64,000 nt of DNA, taken from assembly GCA_005502915.1 (NCBI GenBank), contig SCMT01000003.1:124001-188000 (forward strand), in the 5' to 3' direction. This document shows positions 27,408 to 35,040 of the stretch, one piece after another. The notes below the pieces were generated by a model. It saw nothing but the letters and a program-made list of their open reading frames with translations. It was not told where the DNA came from and made no database searches. Source of the stretch: Lysobacteraceae bacterium 2PB. Its GTDB lineage: Bacteria > Pseudomonadota > Gammaproteobacteria > Xanthomonadales > Xanthomonadaceae. How positions within the stretch are numbered: the stretch's first letter is position 1; every line of letters starts with the position of its first letter. The translations under genes and the position numbers were made by a program.

Positions 27408-30400
27408 TCATTGGAAGATCCTCGCGATCACCGCGCTGCCGTCCTTGCCGACGACGGACAGGTGGTCCGCGTCGATGTCGATGCAGGTGGCCGGCTTGGG
27501 CAGGTACTTGCTCCAGCCGAGCTCAGGCGGCTGGTCGCCGTTGTTGCGCGTCGCGCGGATAATCACCGTGTCGCAGGATTTCGGCAGCTTGCGCGGGCGA
27601 TAGCTCCGGCAGGCATTCTCGCTGGCCAGCGAAAGCCGGTAGGCGATCATGAACTGGTCGCGGGGTATCCAGAAGCCGTTGCGCCAGACCAGCTCCAGCA
27701 GGTACTCGGCGTGCCGGTCCTCGGGGATCGTGCGGAATTCCTCGACGTTCAGCGGCCGCTTGCCGCCGAGCGCCTTGATCAGGTCGACGAAGGCGGCGGT
27801 GATCTCCTCCGTGACGCTGCGCATGGATTGCGACGGGCAGCGGCCATCCACCAGCACGAGGCGCTCGATCTCGATGTTCTTCTTGAGCAGCTGGTGCGCC
27901 ATCTCGAAGGCGACGACCGCGCCGTTGGAATAGCCGAGCAGGTTCAGCTTGCTGCAGTCCCTCAACCCGGAAAGGGCCTCGATGTTGGCTTCGGCCATCG
28001 CGGCGATGGAGTCGAGCGGTTCGCGCTTGCCGTCGAGGCCGACGCCCTGGAAGCCGAACATCGGGCGAATGCCGTCCATCGCCCGGCTGAGCGTCTGCAG
28101 CGACAGGACGCTGCCGTCCGAACCGGCGACGGCGAAGACCGGGGTTCCCGAGGCATTGGTCTGCATCGGCACGAGCAGGTCCTTCGTGACCGTGTCGCGG
28201 TTCACGAACCAGGTCTCGAGATCGGTCTTCGGCGCGGAGGCCTTCTTCGGCTTCGCACGCGAGGCAGGCGTGGACGCCGCGGCCGAACCATCGGTGCCGG
28301 CCGTGGCGACCACATGGATACGATCGACCTTGTCGCGATGGTTCTCGGCGATGTGGCGCCCGAGCTGCTCGATGTCGGGGTAATTGAACACCACGCTCGG
28401 CGAGATGTTCTCGTCGATCAGGGTGATGAGTTCCTGGATCAGCGAGGCCATGCCGACCGAATCGAAGCCGAGATCGAGGAAGCTGCGGCCGACATCGAAG
28501 TCCGCGCTCGGCATTTTCAGCAGCCGCGCCGTCTCCTGCGCGAGGAAGAGCACGATCTTGTCTTCCGCTTCGAGCGCCTGCGCCTGTTCGCCTTCACCGA
28601 GGGCGTGGACGAAATGCAGTTCGCGGGTGAGCCGGGGAGCCTCGTCGCCGCCCTGCCCGCCCCTGGCTTTCTGCGGCCTCGCGACGGTGGGGATCTCCAC
28701 GCGCGGCGCATCACCCTCGTCGAAATCGAGCCAGTAGCGGTTCCGGGCGAAGGGATACAGCGGCATGTCCACCAGCTGCGGCAGGGCTTGCCCGTTGCGG
28801 CGGCGCGCCTGCACCACCTCGCGCCAATGACGTTCCCAGGGCATGTCGATGCCGCCCACCCAGAGCAGCGCGATCTCCTTCAGCATGCCTCCGCGCAGGT
28901 TGTCGAGCAGCTTGTCGTCGCCGATCTGGGACTTGATCACATCGAAGACGCGGGCGTTGTCGCGCTCCTGCGGACCGCCGATGAAGATCGGACCATTGCC
29001 GTCCACCGGCTTGTTGGCGGCCAGCAGCTTGCCTGCGCGGCCCAGTGCCTCGATCAGCTCCTTGTGGCTGGCGGCCACGATGGCGAGCCGGTGTTCCATC
29101 GGCACGGTCGCCATCTGCAGCGTGTAGGCCATGTCCTCGAGCGCCGGCGAGGGTTCCTGGACGCGCATGCGGCTGGAGTAGAACTCCAGGGCATCCTGCA
29201 GCGTCTCTCGCGCGAGGGTCAGGGATTCCTGCAGGGATTCGCGGGTGCGACCGGAGAAGACGAACAGCTGCCGACCGCTGTGCTCCGTGCGCTCGACGAC
29301 GTGTCCGCTGCGGTATTCCTCGAACAGCAGGTGCACGTTCACGCCGCTGTCCGAGAAGGAATTGACGCCCGCGCGGATCGCCTCGTCGCCGCGGCGCAGC
29401 CTGTCGAACGGCAGCGGTTCGTCGGCGATGTAGAGCGGATGCGCTTTGGACTCGATGTCGATGAAGCTGTTGAGCCGCTTCTTGGTGATCGTGGCGGGGA
29501 ACTGCTTGTGATGCAGCGACAGGGCGACCTTGATCGCGCTGGCCACGCCGCTGGCCGGTTCGAGATGACCGATGTTGCCCTTGATGCTGCCCAGCGCACA
29601 GGACTTCTCGCCCGTGGCCGACGCGCCGAACGCGTTCTTGATCCCTTCGAATTCGAAGGAATCGCCCCACTTCGTCGCGTATCCGTCGACTTCGATGTAG
29701 CGGACCGAATCCGGCGCGATGTTGTGCTTGCCGTAGCATTCGGCGATCACCTGGGTGATCGCTTCGTGCTTGATTTCGGAGATGAAGGCGGCACGGCCGC
29801 GGTTGTTCTGGTGGGTGGCGACGACCTTGGCGAAGATGCGCCGGTTGTCGCGCTCGGCATCGTCCAGACGCATGAGCACCACCAGGCCGACGCCTTCGCC
29901 GCGCGTGAAACCGTTGGCGGCGTCGTCGAAGACGCCGCAGGTGCCGTCGGGCGACAGCAGGCCGTAGCGCGCGATCGCCGCGTAGTCGCCTTCGAACAGA
30001 TTGAGTGACACGCCGCCGCAGATGGCGACGTCGCACTCGCCCAGCGCCAGGGACTGGCAGGCGCGATGGATGGCCAATCCGGACGAGGCGCAGCTGGCGT
30101 TGACCACTTCGCTCGGTCCCTTGAAGTCGTACAGGAACGAGATCCGATTGGCGAGGTAGTAGATCGGGCTGGAGGAACTGAGCGCCGGGGCGCTGGGCAT
30201 GCGATGCAGGTTGCGGCGCAGGTGATGCTCGTATTCGGCGTATTCGTAGCCGATGAACAGCCCTGTGCGCGTGCCGCGCAGCTTGTCCGCGCGCAGGCCG
30301 GCGTGCTGCAGGGCATGGAACAGCGCCTGCGTCACGAGGCGCTCCTGCGGGTCGCACAGGCGGGCTTCGTCTTCGCTGAGGCCGAAGAAGGCGGGGTCGA

Positions 30401-31187
30401 AGCGATCGACCTCTTCGATCCGCGCGCCCCAGCGGGGTTCGGCTTGGGCGTCGGCGGATGCCCAGCGACTGCCCCTCAGCGGCACGATGGACGAGCGCTG
30501 TTCCATCAGGTTCTGCCAGAGCGCTTCCGGTGTCCTGGCGTTGGCGAACGAGCAGGCCATGCCGACGACCGCGATGCCGTCGCTCGCGGCCGGCGCTGCA
30601 GCCGCTTCTGCTTCGGCCGGTTCGGCACTGCGCTCGTCCGCGGACAGACCGTAGTAATGCGAAAGCGCGTCGGCATGGTGCGCCAGCAGGTAATCGATCA
30701 GGTCCTGCCGGGAGTCGAAGCGCTCGCCCTGCAGGTCCAGGCCGTATTCGTGGCGGACGAAGGCCAGCATGCGCCGGAGCCCCCCTGCCCCGTCGGCGCG
30801 CGGCTGGGGCTGCAGTTCTGCACTGCGGCGCGGGGCGACGTTCTTTCCGGCCGATCGCGCCGGTGCCCTGGCCGGTGCGGGAGGCGCCACCTGGGCGACA
30901 GGCGCCGGTGGTGCCTTCGGTGCGGCCGGGGCCGGGGCCTCGTTCATCGAACCGGCGATGGCGCCGGCCAGCTCGCTGATCGAGTTGACTGCGGTGAGCT
31001 GCGCCGGAGTGATCGATATCTTGAGCTGCTTGCTCAGGTTCGTCATCAGTTCGATCGCGATGATCGAATCCATGCCGAAGGAATCGAAGTCGGCGTCGAC
31101 ATCGAGTCGATCGACCGGGATTTTCAGGGTGGACGCGACCGTCTTCGCGATGGTGTCCACCAGTGTCGGTTCCGCGACAGCGCTCAT
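27408..31187 (-). CDS. PKS D: ACP-KS0-ACP-TE, terminal trans-AT PKS subunit
   Basis: 1,259 aa. Order: ACP (about 1-85, DSFGMDS), linker with a helical segment (about 130-195), ketosynthase (about 204-640), post-KS linker, second ACP (about 905-985, DLGFDS), and type I thioesterase (about 1020-1259). The KS keeps the nucleophile Cys366 (NASCASS) and His541 (NIGH), but the HGTGT histidine is replaced by Asp501 (VDGYATK), so it should transfer but not elongate (KS0). The TE has Ser1087 in GYSNG and a His in DADHLS, so it releases the product by hydrolysis or cyclisation. No AT domain. The start overlaps the aminotransferase stop (ATGA). The N-terminal ACP likely serves the KS-DH-KR half module on PKS C. 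Confidence 0.9.
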   Translation of the reverse strand: MSAVAEPTLVDTIAKTVASTLKIPVDRLDVDADFDSFGMDSIIAIELMTNLSKQLKISITPAQLTAVNSISELAGAIAGSMNEAPAPAAPKAPPAPVAQVAPPAPARAPARSAGKNVAPRRSAELQPQPRADGAGGLRRMLAFVRHEYGLDLQGERFDSRQDLIDYLLAHHADALSHYYGLSADERSAEPAEAEAAAAPAASDGIAVVGMACSFANARTPEALWQNLMEQRSSIVPLRGSRWASADAQAEPRWGARIEEVDRFDPAFFGLSEDEARLCDPQERLVTQALFHALQHAGLRADKLRGTRTGLFIGYEYAEYEHHLRRNLHRMPSAPALSSSSPIYYLANRISFLYDFKGPSEVVNASCASSGLAIHRACQSLALGECDVAICGGVSLNLFEGDYAAIARYGLLSPDGTCGVFDDAANGFTRGEGVGLVVLMRLDDAERDNRRIFAKVVATHQNNRGRAAFISEIKHEAITQVIAECYGKHNIAPDSVRYIEVDGYATKWGDSFEFEGIKNAFGASATGEKSCALGSIKGNIGHLEPASGVASAIKVALSLHHKQFPATITKKRLNSFIDIESKAHPLYIADEPLPFDRLRRGDEAIRAGVNSFSDSGVNVHLLFEEYRSGHVVERTEHSGRQLFVFSGRTRESLQESLTLARETLQDALEFYSSRMRVQEPSPALEDMAYTLQMATVPMEHRLAIVAASHKELIEALGRAGKLLAANKPVDGNGPIFIGGPQERDNARVFDVIKSQIGDDKLLDNLRGGMLKEIALLWVGGIDMPWERHWREVVQARRRNGQALPQLVDMPLYPFARNRYWLDFDEGDAPRVEIPTVARPQKARGGQGGDEAPRLTRELHFVHALGEGEQAQALEAEDKIVLFLAQETARLLKMPSADFDVGRSFLDLGFDSVGMASLIQELITLIDENISPSVVFNYPDIEQLGRHIAENHRDKVDRIHVVATAGTDGSAAASTPASRAKPKKASAPKTDLETWFVNRDTVTKDLLVPMQTNASGTPVFAVAGSDGSVLSLQTLSRAMDGIRPMFGFQGVGLDGKREPLDSIAAMAEANIEALSGLRDCSKLNLLGYSNGAVVAFEMAHQLLKKNIEIERLVLVDGRCPSQSMRSVTEEITAAFVDLIKALGGKRPLNVEEFRTIPEDRHAEYLLELVWRNGFWIPRDQFMIAYRLSLASENACRSYRPRKLPKSCDTVIIRATRNNGDQPPELGWSKYLPKPATCIDIDADHLSVVGKDGSAVIARIFQ

Positions 31188-32938
31188 CTCACATCCCCTG
31201 ATTCTTCTGCCAACGCGAGGTCGGCGGCGAGCAGCGCCCTGAGGCGCTCGATTTCGTTGCGCGACGAGGCCCGGCCGGACTGCGCAGGCACGAACGCCGT
31301 CGTGTCGGTCAGCGCCGCGCCGTCCTCCACCGGTTCCTCGGCGGGTTCGCGGAAGAACCCGCTCTGCTTCAGCGTCGACATGCTGGTCTTCACGCCCGCG
31401 ATCACCGCTTCGATGTCTTCATCGGTGTGGGCCGTGGTGAGGAAGCAGTTGCCCTGGATATTGGTCTCCACGCCTTCCATGCGCAGCAGGATGAAGAACA
31501 GCGCCTCGGTCACGCCCCAGTAGCTGTCGACGAAGCGGAAGCGGAAGAGCGAGCCGAAGGTGTCGATCACCACCGGCAGTCGCTCTTCGGCGAAGAACGC
31601 ATTCAGCGTGTCGGCCAGGCGCGTGGTCTTCTCGTTGAGGGTGCGCTGGAAGCAGGTGCAGTTGTCGCAGGACTGCACGGCATCGCCGCAGCGATTCCTG
31701 ATCTCCCCGAGGACGGCCAGGGCGGCGGCGATCTTCAGGGGGTTCTGCGAGTGGGTGCCGGCCATGCCCGTGCGCTTCGAGCTGGGCATGCTCTCGTCGT
31801 CGAAGCGCCAGGTGCCGCCGTCGATCAGGTCCATGTACTTCGCCGCGCCGGCGATGACGCCCGTGGGCAGGCCGCCGCCGGGGATCTTGCCGTAGGTGGC
31901 CATGTCGGCCTGGATGCCGAAGCGGCCCTGCGCGCCCTGCGGGCAGACGCGGAAGCCGGTGATCATCTCGTCGAAGATCAGCGGGATGTTCTTCTCGATC
32001 GTCAGCTGGCGGAGCGCCTTGAGGAACTCCACCGGCTTGCGGTACGGATGGCGGGACTGCACCGGCTCGACCAGGACGGTCGCGATCTCGCCGGCGAGCT
32101 GCTCGATCGCGTCCAGCGACGCCATGTCGCCGTAGTCCAGCACGATGATCTGGTCGGCGAATTCCTGCAGGATGCCCGGTGCGAGCGGGAAACTGTTGCC
32201 GGCGAGGTCCTTGGTCGCCGCAACCGCGTCCGAGAGGCCGTGATAGCTGCCGTCGAAGAGCACGATCTTCTTGCGGCCGGTCGCCGCTCGCGCGATGCGG
32301 ACCGCGAACATCACCGCCTCGGTGCCCGACTGCGTGAACAGCGCGCGTTCGTGCCCGGTGATCTCGCAGAACAGCTTGCAGGCGCGGAAGATCATGTCGG
32401 AATAGCCGACCAGCGGGATGCCCTGGTCGAGGCTGTGCTTGACCGCGTCGATCAGGAAGGGAGCGCGGTGCCCGAACAGGTTCACCCCCATGTCGCCCGA
32501 GATGTCGATGTAACGGTTGCCGTCGACGTCGTGGACGTAGGCGCCTTCGGCCTGGGTGTAGGTGATCTGGAAGTGCAGCTTCTTCAGATCCTTGATCAGG
32601 TGGAAGGCGCGGCGCTGGTCGACGAAGTGGACCTGGTGCTCCAGGACGTTGGCCTTGGACTTCGGCACGAAACGGTCGTATTTCTCGACGAGCGCGGCGA
32701 TCCAGGCGCGGTGCTCGTCGGTGAGGTCGCGCTGGTCGAGGGCCTGCAGCGGGCGCGCCGCACCCTTGCCGCTGCCCGCATGGGCGACGGCCTCCGCACG
32801 ACGGACGATCGCAAGCACCTGCGCCTGCGACGCCTTGTCCAGCGACTGGAAAAGGCGAAGGGCGTCCTGCTTGTCGATCTGCTTCGACAGGATCTTGTTG
32901 GATAAGTCTTCAATGGGCATCTGCATGGCGTGGTCCAT
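31184..32938 (-). CDS. Class III PLP-dependent aminotransferase with N-terminal extension
   Basis: 584 aa from ATG 32938, 11 bp after the upstream stop; ATG 32926 is also possible. Residues 1-100 form a helical extension (IEDLSNKILSKQIDKQDALR), probably for docking to a PKS or ACP. The rest is a glutamate-1-semialdehyde-aminomutase-like fold: SGTEAVMFAVRIAR (phosphate binding), IFDEMITGFR (the Asp that contacts PLP) and the Schiff-base lysine in TYGKIPGGGLP. Relatives in PKS clusters turn a carrier-bound beta-keto or terminal carbonyl into an amine. Its place between PKS C and PKS D and the coupling to PKS D suggest amination of a late intermediate. Confidence 0.85.
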   Translation of the reverse strand: MDHAMQMPIEDLSNKILSKQIDKQDALRLFQSLDKASQAQVLAIVRRAEAVAHAGSGKGAARPLQALDQRDLTDEHRAWIAALVEKYDRFVPKSKANVLEHQVHFVDQRRAFHLIKDLKKLHFQITYTQAEGAYVHDVDGNRYIDISGDMGVNLFGHRAPFLIDAVKHSLDQGIPLVGYSDMIFRACKLFCEITGHERALFTQSGTEAVMFAVRIARAATGRKKIVLFDGSYHGLSDAVAATKDLAGNSFPLAPGILQEFADQIIVLDYGDMASLDAIEQLAGEIATVLVEPVQSRHPYRKPVEFLKALRQLTIEKNIPLIFDEMITGFRVCPQGAQGRFGIQADMATYGKIPGGGLPTGVIAGAAKYMDLIDGGTWRFDDESMPSSKRTGMAGTHSQNPLKIAAALAVLGEIRNRCGDAVQSCDNCTCFQRTLNEKTTRLADTLNAFFAEERLPVVIDTFGSLFRFRFVDSYWGVTEALFFILLRMEGVETNIQGNCFLTTAHTDEDIEAVIAGVKTSMSTLKQSGFFREPAEEPVEDGAALTDTTAFVPAQSGRASSRNEIERLRALLAADLALAEESGDVR

Positions 32939-32948
32939 CTCGCGGCCG

Positions 32949-34565
32949 CTAGAACTGATATTGGTATCGGATGACGAACTGCTTCTGGTCGCGGTACGGC
33001 CAGGTTCCACTGCGCTCGTCCCGTTCGTCGGGATAGAAGAATTCGAAATAGACGGTGGAGTTGTCGTCGATCAGGTAGGAACTGAGGAACCTGTGCTGGA
33101 AGCTGGTGTACGGCCTGGTATAGATCGTGAGCCAGCTCAGGGTCAGGTCGTCGTTGAAGAAGCGGTTGCTCACCGAGCCGATCAGCGAATACTCGTCGCG
33201 CTCGCGCGTGACGATGTCGCCTTTCCAGTCGAGCAGCCGGCTCCAGACGACTTCGGCGCTGTAGGTCAGCGCCCGGCCGCCCGGTGAATAGTCGAAACCG
33301 AAGCTCGAATCGAACTGGTCGCTTTCGACGATGGTCAGGTCGCTGCTGTTCGCCGAGCGCGCGAAGAAGGCGCGCGGCTGCTTCAGCGCCACTTCCGCGC
33401 GCAGCAGCAGGTTGTCGATCCCGACGTTCGCGGTCAGGCCGTACATGCGGAAGCGTTGCTGGCGCACCAGGTAATCGTTGTCGATCAGCCTCGCCGCCAT
33501 CAGGCTGATGTCGCTCTTGCCGAACGTGCGTTTCCAGCGTGCGCCGAATTCCCAGCTGCCGCCGTTGTCCCAGCCATCGTCCGGCGCGTTCCTGTCGAAG
33601 GCGCCGGGGATGTCGTACTCGGAGTCGCGGTCCGGGTACTTGTTGTAGCCGGGGCGCGGGACGAAGAACGCGGTCCATTGGCCGGAGTCGCCGAAACGAT
33701 CCATCGTCAGCATCGGCTGGCCGACGCGCGATTCCTCCAGCGAGACGAAGAAGAACTCGGCGCTGTTGCGTGGACTGACTTCGTCGGTGATCGCGCCGCC
33801 TTCCGACACGCCCCACGGCAGGATCTGGTAGCCGACCCGGAAACTCGTGTTTCCGAAGCTGCTCTGCAGGTACGCCTCGCGCGTGACCAGCTCGCGGAAG
33901 GGATCCTCGTCCTTGGCCCTGGCGCGATGATCGTTGCCCCAGTGCAGGTTGAGCTTGGTATCGAGGCGGACGTACAGATTGCTGGTCAGGGCCTTCGAAT
34001 ACTCCAGCCGGACCGAGGAGCGATTGTTCACCACGCGCTTCGGCGCGGCGAACTTGTAGGACACTTCGTGTTTCAGGCTGACGCGCAGGGGTTCCAGCCA
34101 GGCCGAAAGTGCATTGTCGCCGTCCGTCGCGTCGTCGGTCGGGACCACGTCATCCGTCGGAGACTCCGGCCCGTCAGTCGCCTCCGCGCCCGGCGTCTCG
34201 CCTGCGGGTGCCTGATCGCCAGGATCCTGCGCATCCGGATCGACCGTCATGTCGATGTCGAGCGGGTCGAGTTCGGCGATCGCCTCGGCGTTCTCCTCCG
34301 GGGGCGAGGCGGCAGGCACCTCGCCCGTGTTCGCGGCCGGTGTGGCGGGTGCAATCTCCGAAGGCGGATCGATGACGACGCCTTCGAGGACATCGCTCTC
34401 CGGATCGGGCACGGGTTCGGTTTTCGGCGTCTGCGCATGCGCGCCGAAGGCCACGCCAAGGGCCAGCAGCGAGATCGCCGCCGACTTCAGGGGGCGCACC
34501 TGCAGCGGATGAGGGCAACGGCCATGTTCGCCCACGCGCGTCGTGGGGAGCAGTACGGTCTTCAT
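32949..34565 (-). CDS. Outer-membrane beta-barrel protein (DUF1302-like), candidate export channel
   Basis: 538 aa from ATG 34565 with GGGGACGGA just upstream. An N-terminal signal with a long n-region ends at AHAQ. An Asp/Pro/Ala-rich linker (mature residues 5-120) follows, then about 16 amphipathic strands (SLKHEVSYKFAAPK, SSVRLEYSKALTSNLYVRLD, and so on) ending in the terminal Phe (YQYQF) that marks BAM substrates. The barrel resembles DUF1302-type proteins, which often co-occur with LolA-like carriers and MMPL-type pumps, both present 6-10 kb downstream. It probably completes the export route through the outer membrane. Confidence 0.7.
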   Translation of the reverse strand: MKTVLLPTTRVGEHGRCPHPLQVRPLKSAAISLLALGVAFGAHAQTPKTEPVPDPESDVLEGVVIDPPSEIAPATPAANTGEVPAASPPEENAEAIAELDPLDIDMTVDPDAQDPGDQAPAGETPGAEATDGPESPTDDVVPTDDATDGDNALSAWLEPLRVSLKHEVSYKFAAPKRVVNNRSSVRLEYSKALTSNLYVRLDTKLNLHWGNDHRARAKDEDPFRELVTREAYLQSSFGNTSFRVGYQILPWGVSEGGAITDEVSPRNSAEFFFVSLEESRVGQPMLTMDRFGDSGQWTAFFVPRPGYNKYPDRDSEYDIPGAFDRNAPDDGWDNGGSWEFGARWKRTFGKSDISLMAARLIDNDYLVRQQRFRMYGLTANVGIDNLLLRAEVALKQPRAFFARSANSSDLTIVESDQFDSSFGFDYSPGGRALTYSAEVVWSRLLDWKGDIVTRERDEYSLIGSVSNRFFNDDLTLSWLTIYTRPYTSFQHRFLSSYLIDDNSTVYFEFFYPDERDERSGTWPYRDQKQFVIRYQYQF

Positions 34566-34639
34566 TCCGTCCCCGTGCGCCTGGTGGTGCTCGTCCGGAA
34601 CGGTCTCGGAGCCGACGCCGACAAGCGCGCCGGACGCAG

Positions 34640-34820
34640 CGCGTCGGGGCGACATGACCGTCGATGTGTACATCGATTCCAGCAGGGATTCGAATTCGTC
34701 CTTGACCGCATACGGCGATTCCATGTCGTCGGGGGGCCGAAGCACAGGCCCTCGCGGCTGATGATGACACAACCTTTGCTGCGGATTTCAATGGAATCGA
34801 TGGCAAATTCCGGCAATTCG
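34640..34820 (-). pseudogene. Frameshifted remnant of a PKS DH-like C-terminus
   Basis: One frame reads EFAIDSIEIRSKGCVIISRE followed by GLCFGP; after a run of six C (minus strand, about 34731-34736) the next frame continues DDMESPYAVKDEFESLLESM. The pattern (I-D-x(3)-I-x(3)-G-x-V-x-I-x(3)-G-L, then DEF-x(2)-LLES-x-Y) parallels the last 75 residues of PKS B (VIDVDVIDGEGRVLIKIKGL, then DEEFAAMLESLY). No other PKS sequence is seen around it. The 34566-35040 gap between PKS C and the barrel gene holds nothing else. It looks like a scar of a lost module. Confidence 0.5.
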
Positions 34821-35040
34821 CATGCCGTCCCGACGGGACGGCCGAGCCTGGCCGGTTGTTTTGCCGACCTTGTCCGGTCGTGGCGGCGTCCATCCGGGCG
34901 ATGCCACGCCGACATGGGCGGGATCGACGAAAACACGGGGGGCGTCCCCCCATCGATCGTGCCGATACCGGACGGACATGGACAGGGATCGACGTGCGTC
35001 GAAAACGGCGGCATGGTCGATGCGTTGATGTGCGTTCCAG

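Noticed and set aside
27300-30008. 902-codon plus-strand open frame
   Set aside because: Antisense to PKS D; no domain in the translated product.
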